DNA of 64,000 nucleotides, from contig CAWDUO010000002.1 in the NCBI GenBank assembly GCA_963805475.1, positions 124,001 through 188,000 on the forward strand, read 5' to 3'. The notes under the pieces are model-generated. The model saw only the letters and a list, made by a program, of their open reading frames with translations. It did not search any database and was not told the origin of the DNA. A program made the position numbers and the translations under genes. This document shows positions 8,214-16,169 of this stretch, one piece after another. Origin of the DNA: VRUE01 sp963805475 (lineage in GTDB: Bacteria; Actinomycetota; Thermoleophilia; Solirubrobacterales; 70-9). Numbering within the stretch: the first letter of the stretch is position 1; each line of letters begins with the position of its first letter.

Positions 8214-9683
8214 TCAGTCGCCGCGCAACTCAGCCCGCTTGACCTTGCCGCTGTGGGTCTTCGGCAGCTCGGCGGCGAACTCGACGATGCGGGGGAACTT
8301 GTAGGGGGCGGTCTCGCGCTTGCAGTGCTCCTGCAGCTCGCGCGCCAGCTCCTCGCCCGGCTCGCGGTCGCGGAGGACGACGACCGCGCGGACGACGGCG
8401 CCGCGCTCGGGGTCGGGCGCGGCGACGGCGGCGGCCTCGGCGACGGCGGGGTGGGCGAGCAGCGCGGCCTCGACCTCGACCGGGCCGATCCGGTAGCCGG
8501 AGGAGACGATCACGTCGTCGCCGCGGCCCTCGAACCAGAGGTGCCCGTCCTCCTCGCGGCGCACCAGGTCGCCGGTCGGCCACCACTCGCCCGCGAAGCG
8601 CTCGCCGTCGAGATAGCGGGAGAAGAAGGTGGGGGAGGTGGCGGCCCTGATCTGGAGCTCGCCGACCGACTCGGGCTCGGCCGCCGCCCCGTCATCGCCG
8701 AGGACCCGCACCTCGATCCCCGGCAGCGGCCTGCCCATCGAGCCCGGCCGCACCGCTTCGCCGGCGAGGTTGCCGCAGACGTGGCCGGTCTCGGTCTGGC
8801 CGTAGCCGTCGGCCGGCTCCAGCCCCATCTCCTCGCGGAAGGCGCCGACCGTCTCGGCCTCCAGCGCCTCCCCGGCGGAGACCATGCGGCGCAGGGCGGG
8901 GAGCGGGCGCAGCGCGGTGCGCTTGGCCAGCATCCGGTACTCGGTCGGCGCCTGGCAGAGCACGTCGACGCCGAGCGCCTCGGCCAGGTCGAGCCGCTCG
9001 GCCGGATCGAAGCGGCCCGCGTGGATCGTCGCCGCGGCGCCGGTCAGCCAGGGGGCGACGAAGACGTTGCGCGCCGACTTCGACCAGCCCGGCGCGGTCG
9101 TGCACCAGACCAGCTCGCCGGGGCGGGAGGCGAGCCAGCGCTCGGCCTGGGCGCGCTGCCCGGCCAGGTAGCGGTAGGCGTGGACGACGCCGCGCGGCTC
9201 TCCGGTCGTCCCCGAGGTGAAGACGATCAGCGCCGGGTCCTCCGGGGCCATCTCCTCGACCGCCGCCGGCATCTCCTGGTCGCGGTCCTCGTCGAGCACC
9301 GCCGCGACCTCCGCCAGATCCATCGCCGCGACCCCGTCGGGCAGCAGGTTGAGCAGCTCGTCTTCGCCGACGCAGAGCGCCGGCGCCGCGGCGCTCGTCC
9401 GCAGCTCGAGGTCGTGGTGGCGCAGCTGCGGGCTGAGGGGCAGCGCCACCGCCCCCATCCGCCAGCAGGCGAGCAGCGTCAGCGCCCACTCGATCCGGTT
9501 GCCGAGCAGCGTCATCACCACGTCGCCGCGCCGCACCCCGCGCGCCGCGAAGGCGCCGGAGAGCCCGGCCGAGCGCGCGATCAGCTCGCCGAAGTGCCAG
9601 TCGCGCCGGTTGCCCTCGGGGTCGATCGCGACGATCCCCAGCCGCGAGGCCGGCGAGCGCTCCATCAGGTCGACGAAGTTCAC
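8214..9683 (-). CDS. Acyl-CoA synthetase, AMP-binding (ACSM-like)
   Basis: This adenylate-forming enzyme activates a carboxylic acid, probably a short- to medium-chain fatty acid, to its CoA thioester. Signatures are the P-loop VFTSGTTGEPRGVV, GYGQTE, the GEWWPTGD region with SSGYRIGPVEVE, and a C-terminal catalytic Lys in THSGKVKR. I start at the GTG at 9683 (VNFVDLMERSP; 489 aa). The frame stays open upstream but runs through palindrome copy 2 and into the MMPL gene, so those residues are not real. An ATG at 9665 is the alternative start. Neither has a clear Shine-Dalgarno. Confidence 0.88.
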   Translation of the reverse strand: MNFVDLMERSPASRLGIVAIDPEGNRRDWHFGELIARSAGLSGAFAARGVRRGDVVMTLLGNRIEWALTLLACWRMGAVALPLSPQLRHHDLELRTSAAAPALCVGEDELLNLLPDGVAAMDLAEVAAVLDEDRDQEMPAAVEEMAPEDPALIVFTSGTTGEPRGVVHAYRYLAGQRAQAERWLASRPGELVWCTTAPGWSKSARNVFVAPWLTGAAATIHAGRFDPAERLDLAEALGVDVLCQAPTEYRMLAKRTALRPLPALRRMVSAGEALEAETVGAFREEMGLEPADGYGQTETGHVCGNLAGEAVRPGSMGRPLPGIEVRVLGDDGAAAEPESVGELQIRAATSPTFFSRYLDGERFAGEWWPTGDLVRREEDGHLWFEGRGDDVIVSSGYRIGPVEVEAALLAHPAVAEAAAVAAPDPERGAVVRAVVVLRDREPGEELARELQEHCKRETAPYKFPRIVEFAAELPKTHSGKVKRAELRGD

Positions 9684-9710
9684 CCGCGGCAGTCTGCCGC
9701 AGATCGCACC

Positions 9711-9753
9711 GCGTTCGCTGTTTGTCGAGGTACGCCCGACAAACAGCGAACGC
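9711..9753. repeat. Palindromic repeat element, copy 2, intergenic
   Basis: Perfect 17-nt arms (GCGTTCGCTGTTTGTCG and its complement) flank a 9-nt loop. It lies between the stop of the MMPL gene (9764) and the start of the acyl-CoA synthetase on the same strand. Its inner 39 bp match copies 1 and 3. In the same frame as copies 1 and 3 it would read AFAVCRAYLDKQRT. As RNA it would form a very stable hairpin between two genes. Confidence 0.85.
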
Positions 9754-9763
9754 CCGGGCTTTG

Positions 9764-11896
9764 TCAGGCCTCTGAGAAGCCGAGGCGCGCGTAGATGCGG
9801 CGCAGCGGCTTCGGCGCCCACCAGTTCCACTCGCCGAATAGGCGCATCAGCGAGGGGACGAGCAGGGCGCGGACGACGGTGGCGTCGAGCATCACGCCGA
9901 CCGCCATCCCGATCGCGATCTGCTTGACGAAGAAGACGGCGCTGACGCCGAAGGCGAGGAAGACGAGGGCGATCGCCAGCGCCGCGGCGGTGATCACGCG
10001 GCCGGTGCGGGCGATCCCGGTCGCCACCGCCTCCTCGTTGGTGTCGCCGAGGTCGTGGCGCTCCTTGATCCGCGCCATCACCAGCACCGCGTAGTCGGTG
10101 GCGAGGCCGAAGATCACGGCGAAGAGGAAGACCAGGCTGGTCACCTCGATCGCCGCCGGGCCTTCGTAGCCGAGCGGCCCGTCGAGGCCGCCCGCCTGGA
10201 AGGCGAGCACGAGCACGCCGAGCGTCGCCGCCAGGGTCAGCGAGTTCATCACCAGGGTCTTGATCGGCAGCAGCACCGAGCCGGTCAGCAGGAAGAGCAG
10301 GACGAGCGTGGTCAGTGCGATCAGGCCGACGACCAGCGGCGCGTGGTCGATCAGGCTCTGCTTCTGGTCGATGAAGCCGGCGGTGTTGCCGGAGACGAGC
10401 ACCGCGGAGGCGCCGGGCGGGGCGAGGTCGCGGATCGCGCGCACGGCGTCCTGGGAGCGGGAGTGCAGCGCCTGTTCGGCCGGGGTGAAGTTGGCGAAGG
10501 CGACGCCGTCCGCGGCGCGCGCGAACGGGGAGCCGTCGACGATCCCGTCCACCCCTTCGACCCGCCGCCGGAAGGCGGCGAGCTGGGCGCCGCTCGCCCG
10601 CCCGTCGACGGTCACCGTGACCGCTTCGGTCAGGCCGCGCGAGTAGTGCGCTTCTAGGTATTCGTAGGCCTTGTGGGAGGGCTCCCCGGCGGGCACGGCT
10701 TCCGAGCTCGGTCCGGTCAGCGTCGTCCACAGCAGCGGCGCCGCCGCGGCGAGCATCAGCGCGGCGCTGGCGAGGGCGACGGCGAGCGGGCGGCGCATGA
10801 CGCCGCGGGCAAGGCGGTACCAGCCGTCGGAGGTGTCGGACACCGCCGGCCCGCGGCGGATCGAGAGGGCGTCGACACGCGGTCCCAGCAGCCTCAGCAG
10901 CGAGGGCACGACGAGGACCGCGATCAGCGAGGAGAGGATCGCCACCGAGGCGCCCGCCACGGCCATCGAGTAGAGAAAGCGCTGCGGCATCAGGACCAGC
11001 GCGGCGAGCGCCGCGGCGACCGTGAAGCCGGAGAACAGCGCCGTGCGGCCGGCCGTCTCGACGGTGCGGCGGTGCGCCTCCCGCGAGGCGCCGCCGCGTC
11101 CCATCTCCTCGCGATATCGCGAGACCAGGAGCAGCGCGTAGTCGACCGCCAGGCCGAGGCTGAGCCCGGTGGCGATGTTGAGCGCGAAGACCGACGTGTC
11201 GACGAAGCTCGCCATGATCCGCAGCACGAAGAGCGCGCCGACGATCGAGACGCCGCCGATCAGCAATGGGATCGCCGCCGCGACGACGCCGCGGAAGACG
11301 AACAGCAGCAGCAGCGCCAGCAGCGGGAAGGCGATCAGCTCGGCCTTGGTCAGGTCGGTGCGGGTCTGGTCGTTCGTCTCGTTGAAGCCGGGGGCGAAGC
11401 CGCCCATCTCGACCTTCAACGGGCTCGATGCGACCAGCGGCGCGACCTTTTCCGCGGCGATCCCGCCCTTGTCCTCGATGTCGGTGGTGGAGAGGTAGCC
11501 GACGATCGCCAGCGATTCGCCGTCGCGGGCGATCAGCCCGGCGGCCGTGGCGCGCTGGTCGCGCAGCGGGTCGACGACCCGGCCGACGTACTCGACCTTC
11601 GACATCCCGCGGCTCAGCCGGGCGACGTCACGGCGCACCGCGGGGTCGCCGGTGTCGAGCCTGCCGCCGCCGGGGTTGCGGACGACGAGCACGATCGCCG
11701 GGTTGGGGTTGTAGCCGAGCGATTCGTCGAGCAGCGCGGTCGCCCGCTCGCTCTGCGAGGCCGAGTCGGTGAAGCCCGCCGCCTTCAGGTGGTGCTCGAC
11801 GTCGTGGCCGAACGCGACGGCGAGCAGGGCGAAGACCGCGACCGCGGCGAGGACCCGCTTCGGGTGGCGCCAGGTGAGGTCCGCGATCCGGGTCAT
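9764..11896 (-). CDS. MMPL/RND family membrane transporter
   Basis: A 710-aa transporter of the MMPL type with two membrane blocks. Each carries the signature region: LGLAVDYALLLVSRYREE in the first half and FGLATDYAVLVMARIKER in the second. The large loop between the first membrane segment and the first block starts around residue 35. It is divergent from an HxlR-type regulator with a perfect inverted repeat between them, which suggests that regulator controls its expression, a common arrangement for drug or lipid exporters. It is not close in sequence to the MMPL protein at 2244-4619. Confidence 0.9.
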   Translation of the reverse strand: MTRIADLTWRHPKRVLAAVAVFALLAVAFGHDVEHHLKAAGFTDSASQSERATALLDESLGYNPNPAIVLVVRNPGGGRLDTGDPAVRRDVARLSRGMSKVEYVGRVVDPLRDQRATAAGLIARDGESLAIVGYLSTTDIEDKGGIAAEKVAPLVASSPLKVEMGGFAPGFNETNDQTRTDLTKAELIAFPLLALLLLFVFRGVVAAAIPLLIGGVSIVGALFVLRIMASFVDTSVFALNIATGLSLGLAVDYALLLVSRYREEMGRGGASREAHRRTVETAGRTALFSGFTVAAALAALVLMPQRFLYSMAVAGASVAILSSLIAVLVVPSLLRLLGPRVDALSIRRGPAVSDTSDGWYRLARGVMRRPLAVALASAALMLAAAAPLLWTTLTGPSSEAVPAGEPSHKAYEYLEAHYSRGLTEAVTVTVDGRASGAQLAAFRRRVEGVDGIVDGSPFARAADGVAFANFTPAEQALHSRSQDAVRAIRDLAPPGASAVLVSGNTAGFIDQKQSLIDHAPLVVGLIALTTLVLLFLLTGSVLLPIKTLVMNSLTLAATLGVLVLAFQAGGLDGPLGYEGPAAIEVTSLVFLFAVIFGLATDYAVLVMARIKERHDLGDTNEEAVATGIARTGRVITAAALAIALVFLAFGVSAVFFVKQIAIGMAVGVMLDATVVRALLVPSLMRLFGEWNWWAPKPLRRIYARLGFSEA

Positions 11897-11916
11897 CCGC
11901 GCGGCAAGCTACCAGA

Positions 11917-11938
11917 TTTCAAAGCGACTACTTTGAAA
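11917..11938. promoter_or_regulatory. Inverted repeat between the MMPL exporter and the HxlR regulator, likely operator
   Basis: TTTCAAAG and CTTTGAAA are perfect 8-bp arms around a 6-bp spacer, in an AT-rich patch of the 80-bp divergent intergenic region. HxlR-family proteins are dimeric winged-helix factors that bind such palindromes, often next to their own gene. Confidence 0.55.
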
Positions 11939-11976
11939 AACAAATTAATCCCGCCGGGATCGCTACCATCAGCTCC

Positions 11977-12657
11977 ATGTCGCGCCGCGAATACGACCAA
12001 TCGTGCAGCCTCGCCTGCGCGCTCGACCGCATCGGCGAGCGCTGGTCGCTGCTGATCGTGCGCGAGCTCTCGCTCGGCCCGCTGCGCTTCTCCGACCTCG
12101 TCCGCAACGTCGGCAACGCGCCGACCGACGTGATCACCAAGCGCCTGCGCGACCTCGAGCGCCACGGCGTCGTGCGCCGCCGCGCGCTCTCCTCGCCGGC
12201 GACCGGCACGGCCTACGAGCTGACCGACGTCGGCTGGGCGCTGGAGCGGCCGATGCTCGAGCTGGCCCGCTGGGGCATGCACTTCGAGCGCGTCGCCGAC
12301 GTCGCCGGCCTCGCGCCGACCGCGCTGCCGAACGCCGTCCGCACGATCGTCCAGCCGCCCGAGGACGCGCGGATGACGGTCGGCCTGCGCAGCGGCGGCC
12401 GCTCCTATGCGCTGCGGATCGAGCATGGCTGGATCGCGGCCGCGCGCGGCGCGCCCGCCGCCCCGGACCTGGTCCTGGCGGGCGAGCCCGCCGACGTGCT
12501 GGAGGCCCTGGTCGCCGGCGAGGAGGCCGAGCGCGGGATCGAGATCGAGGGCGACCGGGCGGCGCTGGAGCGCCTGCGCGGCTGGGTCGTCCTGCCCGAG
12601 CGGCTGCGCGCCGCGGCGCTCGACGTCAGCGCCGCGGGCGAGCCCGCCGCCGCGTAG
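11977..12657 (+). CDS. HxlR-family winged-helix transcriptional regulator with C-terminal SCP2-like domain
   Basis: The 226-aa protein starts with an HxlR winged helix. CSLACALDRIGERWSLLIVREL (10-31) is the typical first helix with the conserved Cys, followed by GPLRFSDLVRNVGNAPTDVITKRLRDLE. The C-terminal half (about 110-215) resembles the SCP2-like ligand or lipid-binding module seen in actinobacterial HxlR relatives. It is divergent from the MMPL exporter and probably represses it and itself through the repeat at 11917-11938. It also ends 6 bp from the convergent acyl-CoA dehydrogenase gene. Confidence 0.88.
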   Translation: MSRREYDQSCSLACALDRIGERWSLLIVRELSLGPLRFSDLVRNVGNAPTDVITKRLRDLERHGVVRRRALSSPATGTAYELTDVGWALERPMLELARWGMHFERVADVAGLAPTALPNAVRTIVQPPEDARMTVGLRSGGRSYALRIEHGWIAAARGAPAAPDLVLAGEPADVLEALVAGEEAERGIEIEGDRAALERLRGWVVLPERLRAAALDVSAAGEPAAA

Positions 12658-12663
12658 GCACGC

Positions 12664-13878
12664 CTAGCGCAGTTCCCCGGAGCTCTTGCCGAGCAGCTGG
12701 CGCGCCACGATCAGCAGCTGGATCTGCTGCGTGCCCTCGAAGATGTCGAGGATCTTCGCGTCGCGCGCCCACTTCTCCAGCAGCTCGTCCTCGCCGTAGC
12801 CGGCGGCGCCGCAGAGCTCGACGCAGCCGAGCGTCGCGTCGACGCAGGTGCGTCCCGCCTTCGCCTTCGCCATCGAGGCCTGGAGCGAGTTGGGTTTGCC
12901 GTTGTCGGCCATCCACGCCGCCTGCATGGTCAGCAGCCGCGCCGCCTCCCAGTCGGCCTCCAGCTCGAGGAAGCGCGAGACGGCGGCGGGCTGGGAGAGC
13001 GCCGGCACTGCGTAGTCGATCTCCACGCCGGCCTCGGCGAGCAGCTCGCGCGCCCGCTCCAGCGCCGCGCGGCCGACGCCGACCGCCATCGCGGCGACCA
13101 GCGGCCGAGTGTTGTCGAAGGTCTGCATCGCCCCGCCGAAGCCCTGCTTGACGTCGATCTCAGGCGAGCCGAGCAGCGCCTCCTTCGGCACCCGGCAGTC
13201 CTGCAGGGTGAAGTTGGCGGTGTCGGAGGCCCGGATGCCGAGCTTGTGCTCGAGCCGGTCGAGCTTCAGACCCGGGTTGTCGCGCTCGACGATGAACGAC
13301 TTGATCGCCGCGCGGCCCTTCGAGGGGTCGAGCGAGGCCCAGACGACGATCAGGTCGGCGCGGTCGCCCGAGGTGACGAAGATCTTCTCGCCGTTGAGCA
13401 CGTACTCCTCGCCGTCGAGCTTCGCCGTGGTGCGGATCGCGGCCGAGTCCGAGCCGGCCTCCGGCTCGGTGATCGCCATCGCCGCCCACTTGCCGCCGTA
13501 GCGCTCCAGCTGCTCCTCGCTGGCGACCGAGGCGATCGCCGAGTTGCCGAGCCCCTGGCGCGGCATCGAGAGCAGCAGGCCGACGTCGCCCCAGCAGAGC
13601 TCGATTATCCCGAGCACGGTGGAGAGGTTGGAGCCGTTGCGGTTGCCCTCCTCCCTGTCGCCGCTGGAGGAGCGGCGCACGCCAGCGGCCCCGGCGCCGC
13701 CGATGTCGGAGCCCTCGTTCATCCCGTCGATCAGCGAGGCGAGCATGTCGAGCTCCTTCGGGTAGGAGTGCTCGGCCTCGTCGTACTTGCGCGAGATCGG
13801 CCGGAAGACCTCGGTCGCGACCTGATTCGCCTGGCTGGCCAGCGGCTTGAACTTCTTTGGTATCTCGAGGTTGATCAT
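12664..13878 (-). CDS. Acyl-CoA dehydrogenase
   Basis: A 404-aa FAD enzyme that introduces a double bond alpha-beta to the CoA ester. Visible are the FAD/substrate motif AITEPEAGSDSAAIRT, VLNGEKIFVTSGDRADL, and the catalytic Glu in ILDIFEGTQQIQ near the C-terminus. It is the last gene of the minus-strand run fadA2-fabG4-htdX-acyl-CoA dehydrogenase-acyl-CoA dehydrogenase, 27 bp after the preceding gene. It probably works with that gene as a pair. Confidence 0.9.
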   Translation of the reverse strand: MINLEIPKKFKPLASQANQVATEVFRPISRKYDEAEHSYPKELDMLASLIDGMNEGSDIGGAGAAGVRRSSSGDREEGNRNGSNLSTVLGIIELCWGDVGLLLSMPRQGLGNSAIASVASEEQLERYGGKWAAMAITEPEAGSDSAAIRTTAKLDGEEYVLNGEKIFVTSGDRADLIVVWASLDPSKGRAAIKSFIVERDNPGLKLDRLEHKLGIRASDTANFTLQDCRVPKEALLGSPEIDVKQGFGGAMQTFDNTRPLVAAMAVGVGRAALERARELLAEAGVEIDYAVPALSQPAAVSRFLELEADWEAARLLTMQAAWMADNGKPNSLQASMAKAKAGRTCVDATLGCVELCGAAGYGEDELLEKWARDAKILDIFEGTQQIQLLIVARQLLGKSSGELR

Positions 13879-13905
13879 GGTCGCCTTTCGCTCTCTATGA
13901 CGTGG

Positions 13906-15246
13906 CTAGACGAGCAGGGCGCCCTCCATCACGCCCGCCGCTCGCAGGTCGCGGTACCAGCGCTCGACCGGGTGCTCCTTGACGAAGCCGTGGCCGCCGA
14001 GCAGCTGCACCCCTTCGGAGCCGATCTCCATCCCCTTGGCGGCGCAGAGCTTGCGCGCCAGCGCCGCCTCGCGGTGGAAGTCCTGCCCCTGGTCGGCGCG
14101 GCTCGCCGCGCGGTAGACGGCGAGCCGCATGCCGGCTGACTCGATGCCGATGTCGGAGACGCCGAAGGCGACGGCCTGGCGGTTGGAGATCGGCTCGCCG
14201 AAGGCGGTGCGCTCGTTGACGTAGGGGATGACGTAGTCGAGCACCGCCTGCGCGGCGCCGACCGCGAGCGCGCACCAGGCGATCCGCGCCCGCTGCACGC
14301 ACTCGACGTAGTCCTCGCGGCGGCCCTCGCCGAGCAGCGCCTCGCCGGGCAGGCGCACGCCCTCCAGCAGCAGGCGGCCGGTGGCGGCGGGGAGCAGGCC
14401 CATCGCCGGCTCGTCGCGGACCGCCAGCCCCTCGCCGCCCGACTCGACCACGAAAAGCGCCGGGCCGACGCCCTCCGCCTCGGCGGCGACGAGGAACAGC
14501 TCGCACGCGGTGGCGCGGGCGACGAGCGACTTGGCGCCGTCGAGCACCCAGTCGGAGCCGTCGCGGCGCGCCTTCGTCTCCAGGCTCAGCGGATCGAAGA
14601 GCGGCCGCGGCTCGAGCAGCGCCAGGGCCGCCGCGGGGGCGTCCTCGCCGCCGAAGGCCGGCAGGTAGGCGGCCTGCTGCTCGGCGCTGCCCCAGTGGCC
14701 GATCGCGGTCGCGACCGCGCCGGGGGCGAGCGCCGCGTAGGCGATCCCCATGTCGCCGTGGGCGAGCGCCTCGCCGACCAGGACGCCGGTCGTCGCCGCC
14801 TGCTCGGCCATCACGCCGCCCAGCTCCTCGGGGATGCCGAGCATGTTGACGCCCAGCTCGCTCGCCTGGGAGAGCAGCTCCGCCGGCGCCTCGCGCTCGG
14901 CGTCCGCCCCCTGCGCGGCGGGCCGCACCTTCGCCTCGGCGAAGTCGCGCACCGCCTCCTGGAACATCTGCTGCTCGTCGTCGGGGGTGACGTCGAAGAG
15001 CGCCCGCGGCTTGCCGGCCGGCTGGCGCGCCGGCTTGCCCAGCTGCTGGGTCGCCTTGAAGGCGCGGCTCGCGGCGGTGGCCGTGCGGAAGCCGCCCTTG
15101 GTGCCCTGGAAGAGCGCCCGCTCGACCTGCTTGCGGATGCGGATCCTGTCGAGCAGGTCCGAGCCGGCGAGCCAGTTGAGCGCCCGCAGGCCGATGCCCA
15201 TGCCGCGCTCGGCCACGCCGGCGCTGCCGTTGCCGTTTCCGTTCAC
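13906..15246 (-). CDS. Acyl-CoA dehydrogenase-like protein
   Basis: The frame from the GTG at 15246 gives 446 aa. That GTG has an excellent GGAGGAG Shine-Dalgarno and overlaps the htdX-like stop (GTGA). The first 75 residues are a poorly conserved leader with NGNGNGS. The acyl-CoA dehydrogenase fold follows (DEQQMFQEAVRDFAEAKVRP, then GIPEELGGVM). The C-terminal part has RTAFGEPISNRQAVAFGVSD and GGHGFVKEHPVERWYRD. The glutamate of VMEG aligns with the usual catalytic Glu, but the TEP-type FAD motif is degenerate (ALLEPRPLF). It may form a heteromer with the neighbouring dehydrogenase. Confidence 0.85.
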   Translation of the reverse strand: MNGNGNGSAGVAERGMGIGLRALNWLAGSDLLDRIRIRKQVERALFQGTKGGFRTATAASRAFKATQQLGKPARQPAGKPRALFDVTPDDEQQMFQEAVRDFAEAKVRPAAQGADAEREAPAELLSQASELGVNMLGIPEELGGVMAEQAATTGVLVGEALAHGDMGIAYAALAPGAVATAIGHWGSAEQQAAYLPAFGGEDAPAAALALLEPRPLFDPLSLETKARRDGSDWVLDGAKSLVARATACELFLVAAEAEGVGPALFVVESGGEGLAVRDEPAMGLLPAATGRLLLEGVRLPGEALLGEGRREDYVECVQRARIAWCALAVGAAQAVLDYVIPYVNERTAFGEPISNRQAVAFGVSDIGIESAGMRLAVYRAASRADQGQDFHREAALARKLCAAKGMEIGSEGVQLLGGHGFVKEHPVERWYRDLRAAGVMEGALLV

Positions 15247-16169
15247 TTGCTTCTCCTCCCGCTGCTCTTGGGGGTGGCTTTCGGCTCGACCGGCTTCACT
15301 CGCCCGTCGAGGTGGGGTATGTGCCGCTTGGCGTCGCGCACCGCGAAGTCGATCTGCTCGCCGCCGGCGTCGCTGAGGAACTCGACCCGCCCCGGCAGCC
15401 GGATCGGCTTGCGGAAGCGGACGTCGACGGCGAAGGCGTCGGGGAGCCTGCCCTCCAGGGCCGCCAAGCAGCGCGCCTTGGTCCACATCCCGTGCGCGAT
15501 CGCGCCGGGGAAGCCGAGCGGCTTCGCGGTCAGCGCGTGCATGTGGATCGGGTTGCGGTCGCCGGAGACGGCCGCGTAGCTCCGCCCGAGTCCCCCGTCC
15601 AGCTTCCACACCGCGCCCGTTCGCCTTTTGTCGCCCTCAGTGCCACAAACGGCGAACTCACTTGGGGTGGGGCCGCGGCGCAGGAAGGTGCTGGTCGACT
15701 CCCAGGCCTTTTGGCGGCCCGTCCACGCCTCGGTGAGGAGGCTGAAGGTCTGGCCGCGCCTGTGCGGCTTCAGCGGGGTCGGGCGGACGACGAGCTTCAG
15801 CTCCTCGCCGATCCCCAGCGGCCGGTGCTGGACGATGCGGTTCTCGACATGGACGAGGCCGACCGCGCCGAAGGGGAAGCCGCCGTCGGCCATCGTCGCC
15901 ATGTGCAGGGGGAAGGCGAGCACGTGCGGGTAGGTGGGCGGCAGCGTGTCGCGCAGGGTGAAGCCGCAGACCTTGGCGTAGGAGGCGACCCGCTCGGGGT
16001 CGGGGCGGACGCCGGCGAGCACCAGCTCGGTGTCGGGGATCTCCGAGCCGCGGCCCGGGACGAAGGGCAGCAGCGAGGCGCCGGGGATCATCGGCAGCGC
16101 CGCCCGCGCGTAGAGCGGCAGGATGCTGGGCGGGCCGTCGAGCGTCCTGGTCGCCGTCACGGCCGTCAC
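15243..16169 (-). CDS. MaoC-like (R)-3-hydroxyacyl dehydratase, HtdX-like, with in-frame palindrome insert
   Basis: The GTG at 16169 overlaps the fabG4 stop (GTGA) and gives 308 aa. The protein has the double hot-dog layout of actinobacterial MaoC proteins. Its second half contains YAAVSGDRNPIHMHALTAKPLGFPGAIAHGMWTKA, the hydratase motif with Asp and His. Its place between fabG4 and fadE genes matches Rv0241c (htdX) of M. tuberculosis. Between the STFLRRG segment and WKLDGGLGR lies an extra peptide with FAVCGTEGDKRRT, encoded by palindrome copy 3 (15619-15657). It falls in the linker between the two hot-dogs, which may explain why it is tolerated. Confidence 0.87.
   Translation of the reverse strand: MTAVTATRTLDGPPSILPLYARAALPMIPGASLLPFVPGRGSEIPDTELVLAGVRPDPERVASYAKVCGFTLRDTLPPTYPHVLAFPLHMATMADGGFPFGAVGLVHVENRIVQHRPLGIGEELKLVVRPTPLKPHRRGQTFSLLTEAWTGRQKAWESTSTFLRRGPTPSEFAVCGTEGDKRRTGAVWKLDGGLGRSYAAVSGDRNPIHMHALTAKPLGFPGAIAHGMWTKARCLAALEGRLPDAFAVDVRFRKPIRLPGRVEFLSDAGGEQIDFAVRDAKRHIPHLDGRVKPVEPKATPKSSGRRSK
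15619..15657. repeat. Palindromic repeat element, copy 3, in frame inside the htdX-like gene
   Basis: The 13-nt arms GTTCGCCTTTTGT and ACAAACGGCGAAC pair with one mismatch around a 13-nt loop, 39 bp in total. Length, arm sequence and loop (CGCCCTCAGTGCC) closely follow copy 1. On the minus strand it encodes FAVCGTEGDKRRT, the same frame and nearly the same peptide as copy 1. Confidence 0.85.
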
